Origin: Mycetohabitans rhizoxinica HKI 454
Lineage (GTDB): Bacteria > Pseudomonadota > Gammaproteobacteria > Burkholderiales > Burkholderiaceae
Assembly (NCBI RefSeq): GCF_000198775.1
Contig: NC_014718.1
Span: 192,716-226,063, forward strand
DNA: 33,348 nt
Direction: 5' to 3'
Made by a program: the position numbers and the translations under genes
Part shown: positions 21,788-28,835 of the stretch, piece after piece
How the letters are laid out: every line of letters starts with the position of its first letter
Position numbering within the stretch: the stretch's first letter is position 1
Notes under the pieces: model-generated
What the model was told of the DNA's origin: nothing
Seen by the model: the letters and a program-made list of their open reading frames with translations, nothing else
Databases searched by the model: none

Positions 21788-22426
21788 TCATCCCGCCGTG
21801 AACGGCGGCCTGTTGGCAGCGGGGGCGGCGGGCGCAGTGGGATGGGCCGGCGCGAGGAGCCGATCTCGCAGCGCACGCCGGTCTGCGTCGTGTGGCGCAC
21901 TGTTGTCAAAAATCAGCAGTTGAGGGTAGTCGGCCGGATCGGGCTCGAAACATCGTTGGCGGTAGGTTTCCCAATGCGCGAGCTTGTACGCGTCATGAAC
22001 GTTCGCGCGCCGCACGATGCGCTCGTGCGCGATATGTTCCGGCACACTGACCCAGACCCAGTGCACGTCGACATGTGCCGGCACGCGCAGCCATTTGCGA
22101 TCGAAGATCCGCCGGTCACGCACCTCCCGTGATAGAGGGCCGACAACAACCGCGCTGATGCCCAGCGACACGTTTTCGCGCGCGGTGTCGAGCAGCCCCT
22201 CGTATTCAGGGCCACGCAATGTCTGTAGATAGACAGGGCTGTCGCGGTCGTTCGGGTCGTGCGTGAGCGCCTGCATCGCGGCTGCGCTGTAGCGGCCGTA
22301 CAGCGTGTCCTTGTCGAGCAGGCACAGCGGCTCACGCGTGGCCTCGAGCAACGCCGGAACCAGTTGCTTGGCCAGCGTGGTCTTGCCGGTGCCGGCGTGC
22401 CCGCAAAAGAAAAGTAATCGTGTCAT
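21788..22426 (-). CDS. P-loop kinase / AAA-type ATP-binding protein
   Basis: A 212-aa cytoplasmic protein with a P-loop at the very start (CGHAGTGKTTLA, residues 8-19), CLLDKDTLYGRY (the Asp of a kinase-like region), and Arg-rich helices near SREVRDRRIF and RIVRRANVHDAYK that may form the lid. The arrangement resembles small-molecule kinases of the AAA_33/zeta-type groups. Substrate unknown. ATG 22426 is chosen because the P-loop then sits at the expected place; no strong ribosome site. On the same strand upstream are cydX (83 bp away) and the universal stress gene, so a stress-related transcription unit is possible. No antitoxin-like gene adjoins, so a toxin role is not supported. Confidence 0.75.
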   Translation of the reverse strand: MTRLLFFCGHAGTGKTTLAKQLVPALLEATREPLCLLDKDTLYGRYSAAAMQALTHDPNDRDSPVYLQTLRGPEYEGLLDTARENVSLGISAVVVGPLSREVRDRRIFDRKWLRVPAHVDVHWVWVSVPEHIAHERIVRRANVHDAYKLAHWETYRQRCFEPDPADYPQLLIFDNSAPHDADRRALRDRLLAPAHPTAPAAPAANRPPFTAG

Positions 22427-22509
22427 CGTCGTGGCCGTCCGCAGCCCGCCCGGTGCAGCGCGACCGGGGCACGCGCGGGGAGTGCTCACGCGGACCAGTC
22501 GCGCCAACG

Positions 22510-22638
22510 TCAGGCGCGACCGTTCAGCGAGTCGGATCGCATCCGCGCCAAGTTTCCTTCGTTTTCCAGCCACATCGCGTTGATCACGCCGAAGCCCAGC
22601 GCCACGCCGATACCTAGTATCCAGCAGAAGTACCACAT
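22510..22638 (-). CDS. cydX: Cytochrome bd oxidase small subunit CydX, without cydAB
   Basis: A 42-aa single-pass membrane protein starting MWYFCWILGIGVALGFGVIN and then AMWLE. MWYF-WILG at the N-terminus, the small-residue helix and INAxWLE are the hallmarks of CydX/CbdX, which sits beside CydA and stabilises the haem groups of the bd quinol oxidase. GGAGG eight bases upstream supports ATG 22638. Normally cydX follows cydB directly. Here the upstream gene is a universal stress protein 140 bp away and the downstream gene a P-loop kinase 83 bp away, and no cydA or cydB lies in the window. It could serve an oxidase encoded elsewhere or be a relic. Confidence 0.85.
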   Translation of the reverse strand: MWYFCWILGIGVALGFGVINAMWLENEGNLARMRSDSLNGRA

Positions 22639-22778
22639 TGCGGTTTCCTCCATTGGGTTGGATGCTGTCTCGTGGCCGGCCGCAGCGGCACGCAACCGTA
22701 CCCGATAAAGTCATGATGACCGCGCAAGCGTGCGCATGCAAGCATCACGATGCGCGATGCGTGGTGCAGTGCGCGGCG

Positions 22779-23264
22779 TTAACCGTTCGCGATGCTCGAC
22801 GGCGCCGCTTGCGGCGCGTGACTTGCCGAGGGAATCAGCAACACCGGCCGCTGCGCGAGCCGCAGCGTCTGTTCCGCCACGCTGCCCAGCACCAGTCGGC
22901 GCACACCGCGCCGTCCATGGGTACCGAGCACGAGCAGATCCGCGTTGAACGCTTGCGCCGCCCGCACGATACACTCGGCAATCCCTTCGAGGGACGATGT
23001 CGTCAATATCTGCGGCGTGCCGGCGATGCCTCGAGCACGCATCGCGTCAGCCGCCTCGTCGATCACCCGTTGGCCTTCCTCGGTCTGCGCGCGCACGACG
23101 ATGGACGGATCGTAGCCGGGCACCGAATAGTAGAGCGGGACGTCGTCGATGATGAAGACCGGCTGAAGCTGCGCGCCCTCGGACGCTGCAAGATCGAGCG
23201 CGGCGTTGAGTGCATGGCGTGAGGTGTGGCTGCCGTCGATGGCCACAAGGATGCGGTGGTACAT
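22779..23264 (-). CDS. Universal stress protein, UspA family
   Basis: A 161-aa single-domain Usp. It begins MYHRILVAIDGSHTSRHALN and has the ATP-binding motif G-x2-G-x9-G-S in GTHGRRGVRRLVLGS, so it probably binds ATP. Such proteins are often induced by low oxygen or stasis in Burkholderia relatives (family knowledge). ATG 23264 has GGAG nine bases upstream. The same strand continues with cydX and a kinase; this grouping fits a low-oxygen response, but no clear FNR box was seen upstream. A 23-bp inverted repeat at 23319-23341 lies about 55 bp upstream of the start. Confidence 0.93.
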   Translation of the reverse strand: MYHRILVAIDGSHTSRHALNAALDLAASEGAQLQPVFIIDDVPLYYSVPGYDPSIVVRAQTEEGQRVIDEAADAMRARGIAGTPQILTTSSLEGIAECIVRAAQAFNADLLVLGTHGRRGVRRLVLGSVAEQTLRLAQRPVLLIPSASHAPQAAPSSIANG

Positions 23265-23318
23265 GCTGGCGTTCTCCTGGTGTGATGGACCATTTGTGCG
23301 CCCGGGCGCGCGCACGCA

Positions 23319-23341
23319 CCTTTGCATTATCGTCGCAAAGG
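23319..23341. promoter_or_regulatory. Inverted repeat CCTTTGC-N9-GCAAAGG
   Basis: Perfect 7-bp arms separated by 9 bp, 55-77 bp upstream of the universal stress gene. Position and length suit an operator for a dimeric regulator, but it could also form a weak hairpin. Confidence 0.4.
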
Positions 23342-23529
23342 GGGAACGCGCGCAGCGTGTGTCGCTCCCGGGGCTGAGAAATGGCTGCATATGGACCAGA
23401 TTGCCCGTGTGCACGCGCAGCGGCTCCGGCGTCCGGGCTGGCGCGCCTTCGCACCTGGGGTAGCCACATCGAGGCTCGCCGTGCCAGGACTTGCGCCGGC
23501 TTGCGCGTTGGCGTGGTCCGCATCGTGCA

Positions 23530-23684
23530 GGCCGGCGGCCGCATGCGGCAGCGAGAAATGGATAAGCAAAAAGTCGCGCGCGGCATCGTCCGGCAATACC
23601 GCTTTCGGGCAAAAGCGGCGTGCCTGCGGCGTGCGTCAATGTGAATGGTAACGCGGTGCCCACCGGCAGGTTGTCGGCTGTCAA
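23530..23684 (-). pseudogene. Frameshifted gene remnant upstream of the universal stress gene
   Basis: On the minus strand one frame reads LTADNLPVGTALPFTLTHAA then GTPLLPES; at about 23597 it becomes nonsense while the adjacent frame continues VLPDDAARDFLLIHF. Together they give a coherent segment of the type 'x-x-G-x-L-P-F/W-x-L-x-x-x-x-G-x-L-L', which I associate with N-terminal parts of some cyclic-di-GMP-related proteins of Burkholderiales. The family is not certain. The gene appears broken by a one-base change, with no intact remainder. Confidence 0.4.
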
Positions 23685-23940
23685 TGGCGTGCGATTGTCG
23701 GGACGGAGGGGGATGCTGTCTGCATGGAAATCTGCGCTCTTTAGTGCGCTGGATGCGGGCGGCGCGATGTGGAAAAGGACGCTTCTCAGCTGCTGTACGA
23801 GGATGCACCGCGTCAAACCGATGTTCTATCAGACATCGTTATCGTAATCTTGAGTTCGCTTTGTCCCTTGTTTTGTCCCGCAAGGCCCGATAGTCTCGCC
23901 GGCGGTGTGGGGCGACTCGTGTTCGAACAAGGAGCGAAGG

Positions 23941-25029
23941 ATGTTCAAAAAGCTGATTGGCGGTACCGTATTGGCGGCCAGTCTGGCGTGCGCCGGACTC
24001 GGCAGTGGTCATGCAGAACAAGCGGTAGACGTGGCACAGGTGGAGCCGGCGTTGCATGCGGATTGGGCCGGCGGGTCCGGCCGCGCCGTCAAGGTGATGA
24101 TCGTTTCCATGTTCGGGCCAGAGGGCCAGGTATGGCTGGATCAGTTGGGACCGTGGCAAGCGATCCGCGTCCCGGGCTTGTCGCCCGACTATCCGTCTGT
24201 GCACTGCAATCGAAGTGACGTTTGCGTGCTGACGACCGGCATGGGCCATGCAAACGCGGCGGCATCGACGATGGCGCTGGTCCTATCCCGGCAGTTCGAC
24301 CTGCGACGGACTTATTTCCTCGTCGCTGGGATCGCGGGCATCGATCCGGCGCAGGGCACGATCGGCTCCGCTGCTTGGGCGCATTATCTCGTCGATTTCG
24401 GTCTGCAATGGGAACTGGATGCGCGTGAGATTCCCGCCGGGTGGCAGTCCGGTTACCTCGGGGCCAACACAAAGGGACCCGCTGAGAAGCCGCCGCTGGA
24501 TTATCGCACTGAGGTATTCAAGCTGAACGACGCGCTGGTACAGCGCGCGTTCGCCTTGTCGCGCGGCGTGCAATTATCGGATAGCGCACCAGCGCAGGTG
24601 GCCCGCGTGCGGTTCGGCTACGCACCGGCCAATCTGCCGCCGTCTGTAATCCAGTGCGATACGCTGGCGAGCGACACGTGGTGGTCCGGCACGCAGCTCG
24701 GTCAACGTGCGCGTGACTGGACAAAGCTATTGACGCACGGCAAGGGCGTCTATTGCACCACGCAGCAGGAGGACAACGCGACGTACGAGGCGCTCAAGCG
24801 GGGGGCCGCGGAGCACCGGGTGGACCTGTCGCGCGTAGCGGTGCTGCGCGCCGGCTCGGATTTCGATCGCCCGGCGGCGGGCCAGAGCAGCGCGGACAAC
24901 CTGCTCAACTATGCGGCGCAGGGGGGCTTTCAGATTGCGTTGCAGAACCTGTACCTGGCCGGCAATCCATTGGTGCAGGAGATCGTGACGCACTGGAAGG
25001 CCTGGCGCGATGGCGTGCCGAAGCACTGA
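23941..25029 (+). CDS. NUP-family purine nucleoside permease-like secreted protein
   Basis: A 362-aa protein with a signal peptide (MFKKLIGGTVLAASLACAG, cleavage probably after GHA). Then VKVMIVSMFGPEGQVWLDQL, VLTTGMGHANAAASTMALVL, YFLVAGIAGIDPAQGTIGSA and a C-terminal half with QQEDNATYEAL and LRAGSDFDRPAAGQS. These match the NUP family, whose nucleosidase-phosphorylase-like fold suggests nucleoside binding or cleavage in the periplasm or outside. ATG 23941 has AAGGAG six bases upstream. The end overlaps a decayed gene on the other strand by a few codons. Permease or secreted nucleosidase cannot be decided here. Confidence 0.87.
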   Translation: MFKKLIGGTVLAASLACAGLGSGHAEQAVDVAQVEPALHADWAGGSGRAVKVMIVSMFGPEGQVWLDQLGPWQAIRVPGLSPDYPSVHCNRSDVCVLTTGMGHANAAASTMALVLSRQFDLRRTYFLVAGIAGIDPAQGTIGSAAWAHYLVDFGLQWELDAREIPAGWQSGYLGANTKGPAEKPPLDYRTEVFKLNDALVQRAFALSRGVQLSDSAPAQVARVRFGYAPANLPPSVIQCDTLASDTWWSGTQLGQRARDWTKLLTHGKGVYCTTQQEDNATYEALKRGAAEHRVDLSRVAVLRAGSDFDRPAAGQSSADNLLNYAAQGGFQIALQNLYLAGNPLVQEIVTHWKAWRDGVPKH

Positions 25030-25243
25030 ACTCGTCGCGCTCGTGCCGCTCGATGAAACGCTCAAGCCGGGCGGCGACCGCCGGCGCATCATGCAGTATC
25101 ACCCAATGCGGCGCATCGATCTCAATGCGCTCGTACGGACCTAGCCAGCGTTCGAGTCCGAGCGATAGCGACGGATGGACGTAGCGGTCGCGCGTCGGCA
25201 CCAGGCATTGCACTGGAGCATGGGTGCGCCGCTCACGCTGCAC
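25020..25243 (-). pseudogene. Alpha/beta hydrolase, C-terminal remnant
   Basis: About 74 codons read PVQCLVPTRDRYVHPSLSLG, then ERWLGPYERIEIDAPHWVIL and AARLERFIERHE. PVxxLVPTRDRYV with a later HWVIL is the usual end of alpha/beta-hydrolase proteins (acid Asp in TRD, catalytic His in PHW). The nucleophile and the rest of the fold are absent; upstream the frame runs into an unrelated remnant. It overlaps the NUP gene end slightly. Clear decay. Confidence 0.65.
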
Positions 25244-25370
25244 CTTGCGTCAGCGCAGCTCGGTGATTGCGTGCCAGCACCCGGCGGCTCACGCTCGCGG
25301 CGATACGTGGGAATACGCCGTGATCGGCGGTTGCGACGAAGGCTTGTACGCCGAGGATATCGATCTTCAT
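25233..25370 (-). pseudogene. LysR-type regulator, N-terminal remnant with internal deletion
   Basis: The frame from ATG 25370 reads MKIDILGVQAFVATADHGVF and stops at 25233 after 45 codons. The opening is the normal start of one LysR group (MKIDxLGVQAFVAIADH). About ten codons that should carry the recognition helix (…LHxTQTA) seem deleted, since VSRRV follows AAS directly. The rest of the gene is missing and its place is taken by the hydrolase remnant. Confidence 0.6.
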
Positions 25371-25493
25371 CTGAAAGTTGAGCAATCAGCGGAGCGGATT
25401 CATTCTATGCGGCACGCGTGCGGCAGCCGACGCCACGACGCGGTAGACTTGCATCCGAAGCCCCTGTGGCGGTGCGAATGATTTGAGGTTACG

Positions 25494-26123
25494 ATGCAGC
25501 AACAACATTTTGACGAGGCCAGCGAATGCGCGGCACACATTGCCAGCGCGACGCTGCCGACCCGCTATGGGATTTTTGCGTCCCACGTGTTTCGCGTCAG
25601 GGGCGATGGCACGGAGCACCTGGCACTGGTCATGGGGGAGGTGCGCGCGCGCGAGGCGGTGCTCACACGGCTGCATTCGGAGTGTCTGACCGGCGACGTG
25701 CTCGGCTCGTTCCGCTGCGATTGCGGCGAGCAGTTGGACGCGGCGCTGCGCCAGATCGCGGCTGAGGCGGCAGGCGTGCTGCTGTATCTGCGCGGACACG
25801 AAGGACGCGGCATCGGATTGTCGAACAAGATCCTCGCGTACGCATTGCAGGAGCAGGGCCGCGACACGGTCGATGCAAACCGGGACCTCGGGCTGCCCGA
25901 TGATGCGCGCGAATACGATTCAGCCGCGAGCATCCTGCGCTGGCTCGGCGTGTCGTCGGTACGATTGATGAGCAACAATCCGGACAAGTTCGACACGCTA
26001 CGGCGTCATGGTATTCCCGTGCATGACCGCGTCGACCTCGCCATCCCAATGCGCGAGGAAAATGAACGCTATATCTGGACCAAGCGCAAGCGCTTTGGCC
26101 ACTATTTCAGCGAAAACGAATAG
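25494..26123 (+). CDS. ribA: GTP cyclohydrolase II (riboflavin pathway)
   Basis: A 209-aa stand-alone GTP cyclohydrolase II, which opens the GTP imidazole ring in the first step of riboflavin synthesis. Seen: zinc ligands C64, C75 and C77 ([20 protein letters not shown]), [15 protein letters not shown] for GTP and catalysis, [12 protein letters not shown], and RLMSNNPDK at 157-165 near the C-terminus. Length fits RibA without a RibB fusion. ATG 25494 follows GAGG seven bases upstream. No FMN riboswitch is visible upstream; that spacer contains decayed genes instead. The dodecin gene in the same window also concerns flavins but is 20 kb away. Confidence 0.95.
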   Translation: MQQQHFDEASECAAHIASATLPTRYGIFASHVFRVRGDGTEHLALVMGEVRAREAVLTRLHSECLTGDVLGSFRCDCGEQLDAALRQIAAEAAGVLLYLRGHEGRGIGLSNKILAYALQEQGRDTVDANRDLGLPDDAREYDSAASILRWLGVSSVRLMSNNPDKFDTLRRHGIPVHDRVDLAIPMREENERYIWTKRKRFGHYFSENE

Positions 26124-26206
26124 GGTACGAGTTGGCTCTGCGAGGCGCCCATCTGTGTCGATATTGGCAGGCACTTCAAAGGAAGTTCTGGCTGAGATTG
26201 GAAAAC

Positions 26207-26248
26207 CGCTTGCCGGCCGCGTGTGAAAGCGGCCTGCGTCAGCAAGCG
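26207..26248. other. Nested stem-loop downstream of ribA
   Basis: Outer arms CGCTTGC (26207-26213) and GCAAGCG (26242-26248) enclose an inner stem GGCCGC/GCGGCC (26215-26220, 26229-26234) with an 8-nt loop. It lies 84 bp past the ribA stop and 120 bp before the next gene. No T-run follows, so termination is only one possibility. Confidence 0.5.
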
Positions 26249-26370
26249 TTCGCCGTTGGAATAAGACTTGAGTTGGGATTGTTGTTGGGCGCAGGCGCAG
26301 AGAGCAAGAAGCTGCCGCGCTCGTAAGCAGGAAAACAAGGCAGGGAAATCGTTGTTCAGACCGGCACGCC

Positions 26371-27504
26371 ATGACCATGCTTGACGAGGTGTCCGCACTG
26401 TCAAGCCCCGGCTCGCTGCTGTCGCCACACGCCCACGTGGTGGCTCCGTATGACCTAGAGGTGACCGGCAAACGGGCGCATGGCTATCGGCCGTTGTCGA
26501 CGGTGAGCTGGATCCGCAATGCGAATGCGGCGCCCTTCACGATTGACTATCGCCAGCAAACGCATTTGCATCTGATCAATGGCATGGGCGTCACGCTCGG
26601 CGACTCGATTATTGGTTTGAGCGCGCTAGATGCAATCCGACGTCTGCATCCGTCGTTGTCGGTGACGATCTATCGGCCCGCCCATGCGCCGGATTACGTG
26701 AAGCAACTGTATGCATTGGCGGCACCCCGCTTCGGCGGCATGATCGACTTGCCGGTGCCGCTCGACTCGATTCCGGCAACCGAGCTTGCCATCGACGTTG
26801 GCAACCATCTTTTCTGGCCGGGCTTCGCGACCCTACCAATGATCGATTTTTTCCTGTGCGCGCTCGGCATGGCGCCCCACACCGTGCCCGCGCGGTACAA
26901 GGCGAACGAATGGCTCACCACACTAACATTACCAGCTCCCGGCGGGGCGTGGCGTGCGCGTGGCTACACGTTGCTTTGTTCGGAGGCGAGCACGCCGGTG
27001 CGCAGTATCCCGGCCGCCGTGCGCGTGTCGATCGTCGATGAGATGTGGCGCACCTTTGGCTTGCCGGTGCTGGGCTTCGGCACGCTGGAGCACGATCACT
27101 ATACGGATATTGCCGCACTGTCGCCCGATACCGCGAGCTTTCTAAGTTGGATCGCCCATGCCCGCCACGTGGTGACGTCCGACACGGCCGCGGTACACGT
27201 GGCGGCAGGCTTTGGCGTGCCAAGTACTGCGTATTTCACGACGATTGCACCGGCGCTACGCGTGCGCGACTATCCATACTGCGAGGCGTTCGCACTGGAC
27301 GTGCCGGAATTGGACGAGATGCATGCGAGCGGGCGGGAGGCCGACTTGCGTCGGGTCGAGCGCGCATACCAAGAATGGCATGCGGCCCGCGGCAACTGGT
27401 TGCCACCCCGTGATTGCGCGCCGGGGCAATCGGTGCTGAGCCAATTGATGACGAGCCAACCGAAACTGACCCTGCCGGAAATGACGCCGAGCGGGCTCGG
27501 CTAG
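26371..27504 (+). CDS. GT9-family (heptosyltransferase-like) glycosyltransferase
   Basis: A 377-aa GT-B protein of the ADP-heptose:LPS heptosyltransferase group. Seen: LINGMGVTLGDSIIGLSALD (nucleotide-sugar region of GT9) and, in the C-terminal half, HVVTSDTAAVHVAAGFGVPS followed by TAYFTTIAPALRVRDYP, the family donor-binding signature. No signal peptide, so cytoplasmic side. It stands alone; no LPS cluster is visible, so it may modify a protein or a variable glycan instead. ATG 26371 or the ATG two codons later; no strong ribosome site. Its stop TAG overlaps the stop of a decayed regulator on the other strand (CTAG shared). Confidence 0.83.
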   Translation: MTMLDEVSALSSPGSLLSPHAHVVAPYDLEVTGKRAHGYRPLSTVSWIRNANAAPFTIDYRQQTHLHLINGMGVTLGDSIIGLSALDAIRRLHPSLSVTIYRPAHAPDYVKQLYALAAPRFGGMIDLPVPLDSIPATELAIDVGNHLFWPGFATLPMIDFFLCALGMAPHTVPARYKANEWLTTLTLPAPGGAWRARGYTLLCSEASTPVRSIPAAVRVSIVDEMWRTFGLPVLGFGTLEHDHYTDIAALSPDTASFLSWIAHARHVVTSDTAAVHVAAGFGVPSTAYFTTIAPALRVRDYPYCEAFALDVPELDEMHASGREADLRRVERAYQEWHAARGNWLPPRDCAPGQSVLSQLMTSQPKLTLPEMTPSGLG

Positions 27505-27608
27505 CCGGCGACGTCGGTCCGCAACCCATAGTCGCGCGTGAGTCGATACAGCGAGACCGAGTTGGCCGCCAGGTGGGCCGCACGATGGACGCGATCACGC
27601 TGGCGGTG
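27501..27608 (-). pseudogene. C-terminal helix-turn-helix remnant of a Fis-type regulator
   Basis: The minus-strand frame ends with AAHLAANSVSLYRLTRDYGL and a TAG at 27501. It resembles the terminal helix-turn-helix of sigma-54 activators and related regulators (AARxLGVSRVTLYRLxxxYGL), with damaged first-helix residues. Upstream the frame has no AAA+ domain, and 27610-27796 shows no other gene. Read as the tail of a lost regulator. Confidence 0.45.
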
Positions 27609-27796
27609 TAAACGTCTGCTTGTTGCTGTAAGCCTTCGCGCCGGAAAGCCATCAAAGCGCTCCAAGCTGGTATGCGTTCTTGGCGGCCTGGTCAGCCGGG
27701 AAGCCGCGTCGATCGGCGGTTGTGCTGCGGGCCACCGCACGACAGGCTGGCAGCACACGCTCGGCGCGAACGCCGGCTGCGCGTGGCGCGAGCGTA

Positions 27797-28411
27797 TCAG
27801 AAGCGCATCCCGACGCCGATGCCCGCCACCAGCGGGTCGATCTTCAATGAGCCAAGCTGCGTGTCGCCGATCGATGCGCTGGTGCGCATCCAGATCTTCT
27901 TGATATCGGCGTTGACGAAGACGCGCTTGGTCACTTGCACGTCCACGCCAGCCTGCAGCGCCGGGCCGAAACTGGAATGCTTGATTGACACCGGCGTGTC
28001 GCCCGCATGCAGCCCATCATTATAGAAATAGGTGTAGTTCAACCCGGCACCCACATACGGGCGGATCGTGCCGGCTGGATTGAAGTGATATTGCAACAAC
28101 AACGTAGGCGGCAGCACGTTGACACCACCCAATGCGCCGATGTTGGACGTGACCTGGTGCCGCGATGTCCCAAGGATCAACTCGATGCCGAGGTTGCGTG
28201 TCGCCATGTACGTAAAATCGAGTTCCGGAACGATCGCATTGTTGACCCCGGTGCCAAGTTGGCCGAGTGTGCCACTGGCCGACACGTCGGGTTGAATGCT
28301 GATCGCGCGCAAGCGGGCCAGGATATCACCCTGCTCGGCATGGACGGGCGCCGCGAATACAACGGGCGCCGCGAGCAGCAGGCCGGCTGCGATACGATAA
28401 AATGCGTTCAT
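27797..28411 (-). CDS. ompW: OmpW-family outer-membrane protein
   Basis: A 204-aa small beta-barrel. A signal peptide (MNAFYRIAAGLLLAAPVVFA, cleavage after VHA) leads to GDILARLRAISIQPDVSASG, ELDFTYMATRNLGIELILG, IRPYVGAGLNYTYFYNDG and a C-terminal Phe (GVGMRF), all typical of OmpW, an eight-strand pore for small hydrophobic molecules. ATG 28411 has GAGG seven bases upstream. In E. coli ompW is controlled by FNR; here a perfect FNR-type box lies 68-85 bp upstream of the start. It faces the decayed regulator on its left. Confidence 0.93.
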   Translation of the reverse strand: MNAFYRIAAGLLLAAPVVFAAPVHAEQGDILARLRAISIQPDVSASGTLGQLGTGVNNAIVPELDFTYMATRNLGIELILGTSRHQVTSNIGALGGVNVLPPTLLLQYHFNPAGTIRPYVGAGLNYTYFYNDGLHAGDTPVSIKHSSFGPALQAGVDVQVTKRVFVNADIKKIWMRTSASIGDTQLGSLKIDPLVAGIGVGMRF

Positions 28412-28450
28412 GGTGTAATCCTCTTGTGCAATGTTGTGGGTGGGCCATGC

Positions 28451-28456
28451 ATATTG
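28451..28456 (-). promoter_or_regulatory. Candidate -10 box of ompW
   Basis: CAATAT on the minus strand would place the transcription start near 28444, about 43 bp from the centre of the FNR-type box, close to the -41.5 spacing of class II FNR promoters. Confidence 0.4.
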
Positions 28457-28478
28457 TCGAACGCACGTTCACACCCTG

Positions 28479-28496
28479 TATTGACGTGAGTCAATA
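28479..28496. promoter_or_regulatory. FNR/ANR-type box TATTGAC-N4-GTCAATA
   Basis: Perfect 7-bp inverted arms around GTGA. It matches the FNR-family pattern TTGAY-N4-RTCAA. It is about 76 bp (centre) upstream of the ompW start and suggests control by an oxygen-sensing FNR-type regulator; no such gene is in the window. Confidence 0.75.
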
Positions 28497-28835
28497 CCCG
28501 TGCTCTTGCTAGGAGATGGGCCGCCGCGAGCCGGGATCGGTGCAGGAAGCGGCTACGTCAAAGTTGCGCGTGCAACCAGCGTGGCGGCGTGGGCGTCGAT
28601 TGCGCCACGGTCGCCGGCACACTTCGCTTGTTTGCTGTCGGGCGTCCATCTGACGGATGAGTGTGCCGCCCGGCAGTCCTTGCGCACGCGACTAGCTGTT
28701 GAGGCTTACTTATCGATGCGTTGCCGTGCACCGAAAACGGCAAGCTCAAACGGTTCGCGTTGCTGCGGCAGACTGGATGACGCCAAGCGGGCAGTGCCAC
28801 GCCATGGGCGTGGACCACGCCGGCGATGACCGTAC

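Larger units (their letters stand above)
23265..23940. other. 676-bp spacer with gene remnant and inverted repeat
   Basis: No intact gene is supported between the universal stress gene and the NUP-family gene. It holds the inverted repeat at 23319-23341 and a frameshifted coding remnant at about 23530-23684. The segment just before 23941 has the repeated phrase TTTGTCCC near 23859-23880, without a clear promoter. Confidence 0.6.
28412..28835. other. 424-bp spacer between ompW and the LysR gene
   Basis: Apart from the ompW ribosome site, -10 box and FNR-type box, I see no gene: a 109-codon plus-strand frame (28500-28829) has skewed, Arg-rich composition and no recognisable domain. Confidence 0.6.

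Noticed and set aside
21788..22426. Zeta-type toxin
   Set aside because: The P-loop fits, but there is no antitoxin-like neighbour and no clear toxin signature beyond the fold.
25030..25493. FMN riboswitch upstream of ribA
   Set aside because: I could not find the conserved multi-stem layout; the region is explained by gene remnants.
28500..28829. 109-codon plus-strand gene
   Set aside because: Arg-rich skewed composition, no domain, and it covers the regulatory side of ompW; looks like a chance frame in GC-rich DNA.
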